Below the pieces are notes generated by a model, which was not told the origin of the DNA, did not search any database, and saw only the letters and a program-made list of their open reading frames with translations. This document shows, one piece after another, positions 10,620 through 19,026 of a DNA stretch of 64,000 nucleotides (positions are counted from its first letter, which is position 1; every line of letters starts with the position of its first letter). Source of the DNA: Streptomyces aurantiogriseus (GTDB lineage Bacteria > Actinomycetota > Actinomycetes > Streptomycetales > Streptomycetaceae); assembly GCF_014649375.1 (NCBI RefSeq), contig NZ_BMSX01000017.1:62001-126000 (forward strand), read 5' to 3'. The position numbers and the translations under genes are program-made.

Positions 10620-10641
10620 GCCTGTGCGTGGTCCGGAGACC

Positions 10642-12291
10642 TCAGCGCACGAACACGCCCGCCTGGCTCGCCAGGTCCAGGAAGTACTGCGGCGCCACAC
10701 CGAGCACCACCGTGACCGCGACGCCCACTCCGATCGCGGTCGTCGTCAGCGGCGACGGCACCGCGACGGTCGGCCCCTCCGGTCGCGGCTCGCTGAAGAA
10801 CATCAGCACGATGACGCGGATGTAGAAGAACGCCGCGATCGCCGACGAGATCACACCGACCACGACCAGCGGTGCCGCCCCGCCCTCCGCCGCCGCCTTG
10901 AACACGGCGAACTTGCCGGCGAACCCGGAGGTCAGCGGGATGCCGGCGAAGGCCAGCAGGAACACCGCGAACACGGCCGCCACCAGCGGCGAACGACGGC
11001 CCAGCCCCGCCCATTTGGACAGGTGGGTCGCCTCACCGCCGGCGTCCCGAACCAGCGTCACCACCGCGAACGCACCGATCGTCACGAACGAGTACGCGCC
11101 CAGGTAGAAGAGGACGGACGAGACACCGTCAGGGGTGGTCGCGATGACACCCGCGAGGATGAATCCGGCGTGCGCGATGGACGAGTACGCCAGCAGCCGC
11201 TTGATGTCGGTCTGGGTGATCGCGACGATCGCACCGCCCAGCATGGTGACGATCGCGACGCCCCACATGACCGGCCGCCAGTCCCAGCGCAGGCCGGGCA
11301 GGACGACGTACAGGATCCGCAGCAGGGCGCCGAAGGCGGCCACCTTGGTCGCCGCGGCCATGAAGCCGGTGACCGGGGTCGGCGCGCCCTGGTAGACGTC
11401 CGGCGTCCACATGTGGAACGGCACCGCGCCCACCTTGAACAGCAGCCCCATGACGATCATCGCGGCGCCGACGAGCAGCAGCGCGTCGTTTCCCATGGTG
11501 TCGGCGAGCGCCGGGCTCACGTTCGTGACCGTGCCGTCGACGACCTGCGCGATCGTGGCGTACGACACGGAGCCCGCGTAGCCGTAGAGCAGGGCGATGC
11601 CGAACAGGGTGAACGCGGAGGCGAAGGCGCCGAGCAGGAAGTACTTGACCGCGGCCTCCTGCGACATGAGCCGCTTGCGGCGGGCCAGCGCGCACAACAG
11701 GTACAGCGGCAGGGAAAAGACTTCCAGGGCGATGAAGAAGGTCAGCAGGTCGTTGGCCGACGGGAAGATCAGCATGCCCGCGACGGCGAACAGCAGCAGC
11801 GGGAAGACCTCGGTGGTCGTGAACCCGGCCTTGACCGCGGCCTTTTCGCTGTCGCTGCCGGGTACGGAGGCGGCCTGCGCGGCGAAGGAGTCGACGCGGT
11901 TGCCGTGTGCCGCCGGGTCGAGCCGCCGTTCGGCGAAGGTGAACAGGCCGACCAGGGCGGCCAGCAGGATCGTGCCCTGCAGGAACAGAGCCGGCCCGTC
12001 GACGGCGATCGCGCCCATCGCTGCGATGCGCGCCTTGGTGGTGCCGTACCCGTCCGCCGCCAGCGCCACGACCGCGGCGAAGGCGGCGGTCAACGCGACG
12101 ACGGACACGAACAGCTGGGCGTAGTAACGGTGCTTGCGCGGGACGATCGCCTCGACCAGCACCCCGACGACCGCCGCGCCCACGACGATCAGGGTCGGCG
12201 ACAGTTGCGCGTATTCGATCTTCGGCGCGTCGATCTTCGAGATCGGATCGGCCGCGGTTGTCCACAGGCTGTGGACGACTGCTGTGCTCAC
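10642..12291 (-). CDS. nuoN: NADH-quinone oxidoreductase subunit N
   Basis: 549 aa, antiporter-like proton-pumping membrane subunit of complex I, about 14 helices. Characteristic segments: FPLLLFAVAGMLIFPSANDLLTFFIALE, YFLLGAFASAFTLFGIALLYG, KVGAVPFHMWTPDVYQGAPT (with the channel Lys) and RLLAYSSIAHAGFILAG. The start is GTG, overlapping the nuoM stop as GTGA. Last gene of the operon. The N-terminal codons hold an inverted pair of DnaA-box-like nonamers. Confidence 0.96.
   Translation of the reverse strand: MSTAVVHSLWTTAADPISKIDAPKIEYAQLSPTLIVVGAAVVGVLVEAIVPRKHRYYAQLFVSVVALTAAFAAVVALAADGYGTTKARIAAMGAIAVDGPALFLQGTILLAALVGLFTFAERRLDPAAHGNRVDSFAAQAASVPGSDSEKAAVKAGFTTTEVFPLLLFAVAGMLIFPSANDLLTFFIALEVFSLPLYLLCALARRKRLMSQEAAVKYFLLGAFASAFTLFGIALLYGYAGSVSYATIAQVVDGTVTNVSPALADTMGNDALLLVGAAMIVMGLLFKVGAVPFHMWTPDVYQGAPTPVTGFMAAATKVAAFGALLRILYVVLPGLRWDWRPVMWGVAIVTMLGGAIVAITQTDIKRLLAYSSIAHAGFILAGVIATTPDGVSSVLFYLGAYSFVTIGAFAVVTLVRDAGGEATHLSKWAGLGRRSPLVAAVFAVFLLAFAGIPLTSGFAGKFAVFKAAAEGGAAPLVVVGVISSAIAAFFYIRVIVLMFFSEPRPEGPTVAVPSPLTTTAIGVGVAVTVVLGVAPQYFLDLASQAGVFVR
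12258..12278. promoter_or_regulatory. Inverted pair of DnaA-box-like nonamers inside nuoN
   Basis: TTGTCCACA at 12258-12266 faces TGTGGACGA at 12270-12278 across 3 bp; the core GTCCACA-ggc-TGTGGAC is nearly palindromic. TTGTCCACA is the preferred Streptomyces DnaA box. It codes for residues near VVHSLWTT of NuoN, so coding constraint alone could explain it. Confidence 0.35.
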
Positions 12292-13859
12292 TTGGCCGCC
12301 TCCACCTCGGGCTGGGGGTCCTTCTTCTGTACGTCGGACAGCGTCTGCTTGACCGCCGGGTCGACGATGTCCGTGACGGGCTTCGGGTAGACGCCCAGGA
12401 AGATCAGCAGCACGATCAACGGGGCGACGACCACGAGCTCACGCGCGCGGAGGTCCGGCATCGCGGAGACCTCGGGCTTCACCGGGCCCGTCATGGTCCT
12501 CTGGTAGAGGACGAGGGTGTAAAGCGCGGCCAGGACGATGCCGAAGGTGGCGATGATGCCGATCGCCGGGTAGCGCGCGAACGTGCCGACCAGCACCAGG
12601 AACTCGCTGACGAAGGGGGCGAGTCCGGGCAGCGACAGCGTCGCCAGGCCGCCGATCAGGAAGGTGCCGGCGAGTACCGGGGCGACCTTCTGCACACCGC
12701 CGTAGTCGGCGATGAGCCGCGAGCCGCGCCGCGAGATCAGGAAGCCGGCGACCAGCATCAGCGCGGCTGTCGAGATCCCGTGGTTGACCATGTAGAGCGT
12801 CGCGCCCGACTGGCCCTGGCTGGTCATCGCGAAGATGCCCATGATGATGAACCCGAAGTGCGAGATCGACGCGTACGCCACCAGCCGCTTGATGTCCCGC
12901 TGCCCGACGGCGAGCAACGCCCCGTAGATGATGCTGATCAGCGCCAGTACGAGGATGGCGGGCGTCGCCCACTTCGACGCCTCCGGGAAGAGCTGGAGGC
13001 AGAAGCGGAGCATCGCGAAGGTGCCGACCTTGTCGACGACCGCCGTGATGAGGACGGCGACCGGGGCGGTGGCCTCCCCCATGGCGTTGGGCAGCCAGGT
13101 GTGCAGCGGCCACAGGGGCGCCTTCACCGCGAAGGCGAAGAAGAAGCCGAGGAACAGCCAGCGTTCGGTGTTCGTCGCCATGTCGAGCGAGCCGTTGGCC
13201 CGCGCTTCGGCGATCTCCGTGAGCGAGAAGTTCCCGGCGACCACGTACAGCCCGATCACCGCGGCCAGCATGATCAGCCCGCCGACCAGGTTGTAGAGCA
13301 GGAACTTCACGGCCGCGTACGACCGTTGCGTGGACGCCGTCTCCTCGCCGTGCTCGTGGGCACGGTCCCCGAAGCCACCGATGAGGAAGTACATCGGGAT
13401 CAGCATGGCTTCGAAGAAGATGTAGAAGAGGAAGACGTCGGTGGCCTCGAAGGAGAGGATCACCATCGCCTCGACGGCCAGGATCAGGGCGAAGAAGCCC
13501 TGCGTCGGCCGCCAGCGCTTGCTGCCGGTCTCCAGCGGGTCGGCGTCGTGCCAGCCCGCCAGGATGATGAACGGGATCAGCAGCGCCGTGAGCGCGATGA
13601 GCGCCACCGCGATGCCGTCCACGCCCAGCTCGTACCGGACCCCGAAGTCCGCGATCCAGGAGTGGGATTCGGTGAGCTGGTAGCGGGCGCCGTCCGGGTC
13701 GAAGCGGACCAGGACGACGATCGCCAGGACGAGCGTGGCGAGGGAGAAGAGCAACGCCAGGGATTTGGCGGCGTTGCGCCGTGCGGCCGGGACGGCGGCC
13801 GTGGCGATCGCCCCGATCGCCGGGAGCACCGCCGTCGCTGTCAGCAGAGGAAAGGACAT
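12288..13859 (-). CDS. nuoM: NADH-quinone oxidoreductase subunit M
   Basis: 523 aa antiporter-like proton-pumping subunit. Hallmarks: LGVDGIAVALIALTALLIPF, FFEAMLIPMYFLIGGFG with the key helix-5 Glu, FFAFAVKAPLWPLHTWLPNAM with the channel Lys, and RLVAYASISHFGFIIMGIFA. Length is normal. ATG at 13859; the stop overlaps nuoN. It sits 5 nt downstream of nuoL. The C-terminus (VQKKDPQPEVEAAK) is a short charged tail. Confidence 0.97.
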   Translation of the reverse strand: MSFPLLTATAVLPAIGAIATAAVPAARRNAAKSLALLFSLATLVLAIVVLVRFDPDGARYQLTESHSWIADFGVRYELGVDGIAVALIALTALLIPFIILAGWHDADPLETGSKRWRPTQGFFALILAVEAMVILSFEATDVFLFYIFFEAMLIPMYFLIGGFGDRAHEHGEETASTQRSYAAVKFLLYNLVGGLIMLAAVIGLYVVAGNFSLTEIAEARANGSLDMATNTERWLFLGFFFAFAVKAPLWPLHTWLPNAMGEATAPVAVLITAVVDKVGTFAMLRFCLQLFPEASKWATPAILVLALISIIYGALLAVGQRDIKRLVAYASISHFGFIIMGIFAMTSQGQSGATLYMVNHGISTAALMLVAGFLISRRGSRLIADYGGVQKVAPVLAGTFLIGGLATLSLPGLAPFVSEFLVLVGTFARYPAIGIIATFGIVLAALYTLVLYQRTMTGPVKPEVSAMPDLRARELVVVAPLIVLLIFLGVYPKPVTDIVDPAVKQTLSDVQKKDPQPEVEAAK

Positions 13860-13864
13860 CGGTA

Positions 13865-15856
13865 TCAGACCGCCCTCATCAGCAGGGTCGCGGCGATGAG
13901 GACCGCCGCACCGCCGAACATCGAGACCGCGTACGACCGCGCGAAGCCGTTCTGGAGCTTGCGCATGCGCCCGGAGAGACCGCCGACCGAGGCCGCCGTG
14001 CCGTTGACGACACCGTCGACCAGGGTGTGGTCGACGTAGACCAGGGACCGCGTGAGGTGCTCGCCGCCGCGGACCAGGACCACGTGGTTGAAGTCGTCCT
14101 GGAGCAGGTCGCGCCGGGCGGCCCGGGTGAGCAGCGACCCGCGCGGGACGACGACCGGGACGGGGCGACGACCGTACTGCGCGTAGGCGATGCCCACGCC
14201 GATCACCATCACCGCCACCGTGGACAGCGTGACCGTGAGGGCGCTGACCGGCGGGTGCCCGTGCTCGTATCCGGTGACGGGCTCCAGCCAGTGCACGAAG
14301 CGCTCGCCGATGCTGAAGAAGCCTCCGGCGAAGACCGACCCGATCGCCAGGACGATCATCGGGATCGTCATGACCTTGGGTGACTCGTGCGGGTGCGGCT
14401 CACCCGTCGCGGTAGCGACATGATCAGATGCAGCCTCGCCGTGGTGCTCGGCCGCGGGTTCGGCGCTCGGCGCCTCCGGGGAGCGGGTGGGCTGGTTCCT
14501 CCACCGCTCTTCGCCGAAGAAGGTCATCAGCATCACGCGCGTCATGTAGTACGCGGTGATGGCCGCGCCCAGCAGCGCGCAGCCGCCCAGGATCCAGCCC
14601 TCGGTGCCGCCCTTGGCGAAGGCCGCCTCGATGATCTTGTCCTTGGAGAAGAAGCCGGACAGACCCGGGAAGCCGATGATGGCGAGGTAGCCGAGGCCGA
14701 AGGTGATGAAGGTGATCGGCATGTACTTGCGCAGGCCGCCGTACTTGCGCATGTCGACCTCGTCGTTCATGCCGTGCATGACCGAGCCGGCGCCGAGGAA
14801 GAGGCCGGCCTTGAAGAAGCCGTGCGTCACCAGGTGCATGATCGCGAAGGCGTAGCCGATGGGGCCGAGACCCGCGGCCAGCACCATGTAGCCGATCTGC
14901 GACATGGTCGAGCCGGCCAGCGCCTTCTTGATGTCGTCCTTCGCGCAACCGACGATCGCACCGAACAGGAGCGTGACGGCACCGACGATGGTGACGACGA
15001 GCTGGGCGTCGGGTGCCGCGTCGAAGATCGCTCCGGAGCGGACGATCAGGTAGACGCCCGCGGTCACCATCGTCGCCGCGTGGATGAGGGCGGAGACCGG
15101 GGTCGGGCCCTCCATGGCGTCCCCGAGCCAGGACTGCAGCGGGACCTGAGCGGACTTGCCGCAGGCCGCGAGCAGCAGCATCAGGCCGATGGCCGTGAGC
15201 TGGCCCTCGGTCGCGTCACCGGCGAGCCCCGCCTGCTCGTGCGTGCCGAGCAGCGGGCCGAAGGCGAAGGTGCCGAAGGTCGTGAACATCAGCATGATGG
15301 CGATCGACAGGCCCATGTCGCCGACGCGGTTGACCAGGAAGGCCTTCTTCGCGGCGGTGGCGGCGCTGGGCTTGTGCTGCCAGAAACCGATGAGCAGGTA
15401 GGAGGCGAGACCGACGCCCTCCCAGCCGACGTACAGCAGCAGGTAGTTGTCGGCGAGGACGAGCAGCAGCATCGCCGCGAGGAACAGGTTCAGGTAGCCG
15501 AAGAAGCGGCGGCGCCGCTCGTCGTGCTCCATGTACCCGACCGAGTAGAGGTGGATCAGCGAGCCGACGCCCGTGATCAGCAGGACGAACGTCATGGACA
15601 GCTGGTCGAGCTGGAAGGCGACGTCCGCATGGAAGCCCTCGACGGGGATCCAGCTGAACAGGTGCTGCGTCAGCGTGCGGTCCTCGGCGTCCTTGCCTAG
15701 CAGGTCGGCGAAGAGGACGAGGCCGAGCACGAAGGAGACGGCCGCGAGGACCGTGCCGATCCAGTGGCCGACGGCGTCGAGCCGACGGCCGCCGACCAGC
15801 AGGACGGCCGCTCCGAGCAGGGGCGCCGCGATCAGCAGCGCAATCAGGTTCTCCAC
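13865..15856 (-). CDS. nuoL: NADH-quinone oxidoreductase subunit L
   Basis: 663 aa, the largest antiporter-like subunit, with the long lateral helix at its C-terminus. Hallmarks: FQLDQLSMTFVLLITGVGSLIHLYSVGYM, YVGWEGVGLASYLLIGFW, ACGKSAQVPLQSWLGDAMEGPTPVSALIHAATMVTAGVYLI and SQIGYMVLAAGLG. A polar loop of about 45 residues after FFGEERWRNQP is rich in His, Glu and Ala (EHHGEAASDH, EPHPHESP), which looks lineage-specific. GTG start. Spacing to nuoK is 15 nt and to nuoM 5 nt. Confidence 0.97.
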   Translation of the reverse strand: MENLIALLIAAPLLGAAVLLVGGRRLDAVGHWIGTVLAAVSFVLGLVLFADLLGKDAEDRTLTQHLFSWIPVEGFHADVAFQLDQLSMTFVLLITGVGSLIHLYSVGYMEHDERRRRFFGYLNLFLAAMLLLVLADNYLLLYVGWEGVGLASYLLIGFWQHKPSAATAAKKAFLVNRVGDMGLSIAIMLMFTTFGTFAFGPLLGTHEQAGLAGDATEGQLTAIGLMLLLAACGKSAQVPLQSWLGDAMEGPTPVSALIHAATMVTAGVYLIVRSGAIFDAAPDAQLVVTIVGAVTLLFGAIVGCAKDDIKKALAGSTMSQIGYMVLAAGLGPIGYAFAIMHLVTHGFFKAGLFLGAGSVMHGMNDEVDMRKYGGLRKYMPITFITFGLGYLAIIGFPGLSGFFSKDKIIEAAFAKGGTEGWILGGCALLGAAITAYYMTRVMLMTFFGEERWRNQPTRSPEAPSAEPAAEHHGEAASDHVATATGEPHPHESPKVMTIPMIVLAIGSVFAGGFFSIGERFVHWLEPVTGYEHGHPPVSALTVTLSTVAVMVIGVGIAYAQYGRRPVPVVVPRGSLLTRAARRDLLQDDFNHVVLVRGGEHLTRSLVYVDHTLVDGVVNGTAASVGGLSGRMRKLQNGFARSYAVSMFGGAAVLIAATLLMRAV

Positions 15857-15871
15857 GATTCTTCCGACCCC

Positions 15872-16171
15872 TTACAGCTTCATCAGGCTGGCGTCGTCGA
15901 CCGAGGCCGAGTGGCGGGAACGGAACAGCGACACGATGATCGCGAGTCCGACCACGACCTCCGCGGCGGCGACGACCATCGTGAAGAAGGCGATGATCTG
16001 GCCGTCGAGATTGCCGTGCATCCGGGAGAAGGCGACGAGCGCGAGGTTGCAGGCGTTGAGCATCAGCTCGATGCACATGAACACGACGATCGCGTTGCGC
16101 CGGATCAGCACGCCCGTCGCGCCGATCGTGAACAACAGAGCGGCGAGGTAGAGGTAGTTGACGGGGTTCAC
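15872..16171 (-). CDS. nuoK: NADH-quinone oxidoreductase subunit K
   Basis: 99 aa with three transmembrane helices, homologous to MrpC. The conserved Glu residues in membrane helices are present (IVVFMCIELMLNACNLALVAF, and FTMVVAAAEVVVGLAIIV). GTG start overlapping the nuoJ stop (GTGA). It couples quinone-site events to the antiporter-like subunits. Confidence 0.97.
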   Translation of the reverse strand: MNPVNYLYLAALLFTIGATGVLIRRNAIVVFMCIELMLNACNLALVAFSRMHGNLDGQIIAFFTMVVAAAEVVVGLAIIVSLFRSRHSASVDDASLMKL

Positions 16172-17034
16172 TTCGACGCCTCCTCGGTCCGCTTGAAGGT
16201 CGGCGGCTCGATCGCGGTCCGCTCCAGGCGCTCCTCCGCGCGCTGTTCCAGCGCCTTGAGGTCGTTGAGCGCCTCGGTGGACACGTCCCGGATCTGGCCA
16301 CGCTCGCGCAGCGTCTTGCTGACCGTGAGCTCCGACGGGGTGCCGTCGGGCAGCAGGCCCGCGATGTCCACGGCGTTGTGCCGCGCGTACACACCGGGCG
16401 CCGGCAGCGGCGGTACGTTCGTGCCCTCGCGGACGCGCTGTTCGGCCAGCTCACGCTGGGTCCTGGCCCGCTCGGTGCGCTCACGGTGGGTGAGCACCAT
16501 GGCGCCGACGGCGGCCGTGATGAGCAGGGCACCGGTGATCTCGAAGGCGAAGACGTACTTGGTGAAGATCAGGGCCGCGAGGCCCTCCACATTGCCGCCG
16601 GCGTTGGCCTCGGCGAGGCCGCTGAACTCCGTCAGGGAGGCGTTGCCGATACCCGCGACCAGGAGGATGCCGAAGCCGAGGCCGCAGACGAGGGCCAGCC
16701 AACGCTGGCCCTTGATGGTCTCCTTCAGGGAGTCCGCCGCGGTGACGCCGACGAGCATCACCACGAACAGGAACAGCATCATGATCGCGCCGGTGTAGAC
16801 GACGATCTGCACGATGCCCAGGAAATAGGCGCCGTTGGCGAGATAGAACACCGCCAGGATGATCATGGTGCCGGCGAGGCAGAGCGCGCTGTGCACGGCC
16901 CTCTTCATGAAGACGGTGCACAGGGCGCCGATCACCGCGACGGTGCCGAGGACCCAGAACTGGAAGGCCTCGCCGGTGGACGTCGAGTAAGCGGCGAGCT
17001 GCGAGGTGGAGTAAGCGGCGAGCTGCGCGCTCAT
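16168..17034 (-). CDS. nuoJ: NADH-quinone oxidoreductase subunit J
   Basis: 288 aa. Five membrane helices near the N-terminus (FWVLGTVAVIGALCTVFMKRAVHSALCL, YFLGIVQIVVYTGAIMMLFLFVVMLV with the pi-bulge helix), then a long hydrophilic C-terminal tail of about 100 residues typical of actinobacteria. The first 20 residues contain a tandem duplication (AQLAAYSTS, SQLAAYSTS) coded by a 24-bp repeat at 16985-17027. ATG overlaps the nuoI stop. Confidence 0.95.
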   Translation of the reverse strand: MSAQLAAYSTSQLAAYSTSTGEAFQFWVLGTVAVIGALCTVFMKRAVHSALCLAGTMIILAVFYLANGAYFLGIVQIVVYTGAIMMLFLFVVMLVGVTAADSLKETIKGQRWLALVCGLGFGILLVAGIGNASLTEFSGLAEANAGGNVEGLAALIFTKYVFAFEITGALLITAAVGAMVLTHRERTERARTQRELAEQRVREGTNVPPLPAPGVYARHNAVDIAGLLPDGTPSELTVSKTLRERGQIRDVSTEALNDLKALEQRAEERLERTAIEPPTFKRTEEASK

Positions 17035-17672
17035 CGTCCGATCACCTCCTCGGAGGCGGGCTCGCCCTCACCGAAGGTGGAGGCGGCCTCCTGCGGGGCC
17101 TCGCCCTTGGAGACGGCGACCTGCCGCTCGGTGCCGGGCGCGGCCTCCGTGACCAGGCCCCGGTAGTAGTCCTGCTCGTCCATGCCGGGGTAGATGGCGT
17201 GCGGTGTGTCGACCATGCCCTCCTCGAGGCCGGCCAGCAGCTGCTCCTTGGTGTAGATCAGGTTGGCGCGGCTGGAGTCGGCGAGCTCGAACTCGTTGGT
17301 CATCGTCAACGCGCGCGTGGGGCACGCCTCGATGCACAGGCCGCACAGGATGCAGCGGGCGTAGTTGATCTGGTACACGCGGCCGTACCGCTCGCCCGGC
17401 GAGTAGCGCTCCTCGTCGGTGTTGTCCGCGCCCTCGACGTAGATGGCGTCGGCGGGGCAGGCCCAGGCGCACAGCTCGCAGCCGACGCACTTCTCCAGGC
17501 CGTCCGGATGGCGGTTGAGCTGGTGCCGTCCGTGGAACCGCGGAGCCGTGGTCTTCTTCTGCTCCGGGTACTGCTCGGTCAGCCGCTTCTTGAACATGGC
17601 CTTGAAGGTCACGCCGAAGCCGGCCACGGGGTTCTGGAAACCGGGCTTGGTCTCCTTGGACTCCTCAGTCAT
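17031..17672 (-). CDS. nuoI: NADH-quinone oxidoreductase subunit I
   Basis: 213 aa, peripheral-arm ferredoxin-like subunit holding clusters N6a and N6b. Both motifs are intact: CVGCELCAWACP and CILCGLCIEACP. The ATG at 17672 is chosen because AAAGGAGG lies 7 nt upstream; a longer reading would run deep into nuoH. Its start overlaps the nuoH stop by 8 nt. The C-terminal 60 residues are acidic and variable. Confidence 0.97.
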   Translation of the reverse strand: MTEESKETKPGFQNPVAGFGVTFKAMFKKRLTEQYPEQKKTTAPRFHGRHQLNRHPDGLEKCVGCELCAWACPADAIYVEGADNTDEERYSPGERYGRVYQINYARCILCGLCIEACPTRALTMTNEFELADSSRANLIYTKEQLLAGLEEGMVDTPHAIYPGMDEQDYYRGLVTEAAPGTERQVAVSKGEAPQEAASTFGEGEPASEEVIGR

Positions 17673-19026
17673 CGGACGCCTCCTTTCCATCCAGAGATCC
17701 GTCACTCTGAGTATCGGGCGCACCACTGACAATCAGCTCCCGGTCCCGGCGCGGACGGCGCCTGGGCACCGGCGGCAGTTCCTGTCCGGGCAGCGGCGGT
17801 ACGGGGAACCCGCCCGCCATCGGGTCGAAGCCGGGGGGCTCGGCGGGGGCCTCGGCCTGCTTGCCGCGGTCGCGGAACATGTCCACGACGAAGGAGAGCA
17901 GCAGCAGAACCAGGACGCCGCCGCCGACGTAGAGGGCGATGTCGGCGAAGTCGTAGTTCTCGTTGCGCAGGGTCCGCACGGTCGCGACGAGCATCAGCCA
18001 TGTCACCGAGACCGGGATGAGGACCTTCCAGCCGAGCTTCATCAGCTGGTCGTAGCGGACGCGGGGGAGCGTGCCGCGCAGCCAGATGAAGAAGAACAGC
18101 AGCAACTGGACCTTGACGGTGAACCAGAGCATCGGCCACCAGCCGTGGTTCGCGCCCTCCCAGAAGCCGCTGATCGGCCAGGGCGCCCGCCAGCCGCCGA
18201 GGAAGAGCGTCGCCGACACGGCCGACACCGTCACCATGTTCACGTACTCGGCGAGCATGAACATCGCGAACTTGATCGACGAGTACTCGGTGTTGAAGCC
18301 GCCGACCAGGTCGCCCTCGGACTCCGGCATGTCGAAGGGGGCGCGGTTGGTCTCGCCGACCATCGTGACGATGTAGAGGATGAAGGAGACCGGCAGCAGG
18401 ATGATGTACCAGCGGTCCTGCTGCTGTTCGACGATCGTCGACGTCGACATCGACCCGGAGTAGAGGAACACCGAAGCGAACGCGGCGCCCATCGCGATCT
18501 CGTACGAGATCATCTGCGCGCACGAGCGCAGACCGCCCAGCAGCGGATAGGTGGAGCCGGAACTCCAACCCGCCAGGACGATGCCGTAGATGCCGACCGA
18601 GGCGACCGCGAGGATGTAGAGCATCGCGATCGGCAGGTCGGTGAGCTGCATCGTGGTGCGCTGGCCGAAGATCGAGATCTCGTTGCCGGCCGGGCCGAAG
18701 GGGATCACCGCGATCGCCATGAAGGCCGGGATGGCCGCGACGATCGGTGCGAGGACGTACACCACCTTGTCCGCGCGTTTGACGATGAGGTCTTCCTTCA
18801 GCATCAGCTTGATGCCGTCGGCGAGCGACTGGAGCATGCCCCACGGGCCGTGCCGGTTGGGGCCGATGCGCAGCTGCATCCAGGCGACGACCTTGCGCTC
18901 CCACACGATGGAGAACAGCACGGTCACCATCAGGAAGGCGAAGCAGAACACCGCCTTGATCAGGACCAGCCACCAGGGGTCGCGGCCGAACATCGAGAGG
19001 TCTTCAGCGGCGAGGTACGGGCTCAT
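17665..19026 (-). CDS. nuoH: NADH-quinone oxidoreductase subunit H
   Basis: 453 aa, the membrane subunit that forms the quinone chamber with NuoB and NuoD. Eight helices with conserved loops: ERKVVAWMQLRIGPNRHGPWG, QSLADGIKLMLKED, SSGSTYPLLGGLRSCAQMISYE and NRAPFDMPESEGDLVGGFNTEY. The C-terminus is a Pro-rich cytosolic tail of about 70 residues (PGFDPMAGGFPVPPLPGQ) ending in charged residues. The ATG at 19026 overlaps the nuoG stop (ATGA). Confidence 0.97.
   Translation of the reverse strand: MSPYLAAEDLSMFGRDPWWLVLIKAVFCFAFLMVTVLFSIVWERKVVAWMQLRIGPNRHGPWGMLQSLADGIKLMLKEDLIVKRADKVVYVLAPIVAAIPAFMAIAVIPFGPAGNEISIFGQRTTMQLTDLPIAMLYILAVASVGIYGIVLAGWSSGSTYPLLGGLRSCAQMISYEIAMGAAFASVFLYSGSMSTSTIVEQQQDRWYIILLPVSFILYIVTMVGETNRAPFDMPESEGDLVGGFNTEYSSIKFAMFMLAEYVNMVTVSAVSATLFLGGWRAPWPISGFWEGANHGWWPMLWFTVKVQLLLFFFIWLRGTLPRVRYDQLMKLGWKVLIPVSVTWLMLVATVRTLRNENYDFADIALYVGGGVLVLLLLSFVVDMFRDRGKQAEAPAEPPGFDPMAGGFPVPPLPGQELPPVPRRRPRRDRELIVSGAPDTQSDGSLDGKEASDD

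Noticed and set aside
10469..12278. Chromosomal origin
   Set aside because: Three DnaA-box-like sites are scattered, not clustered, and dnaA/dnaN are absent.
12258..14039. Plus-strand frame opposite nuoM
   Set aside because: Antisense shadow of a recognised complex I subunit.
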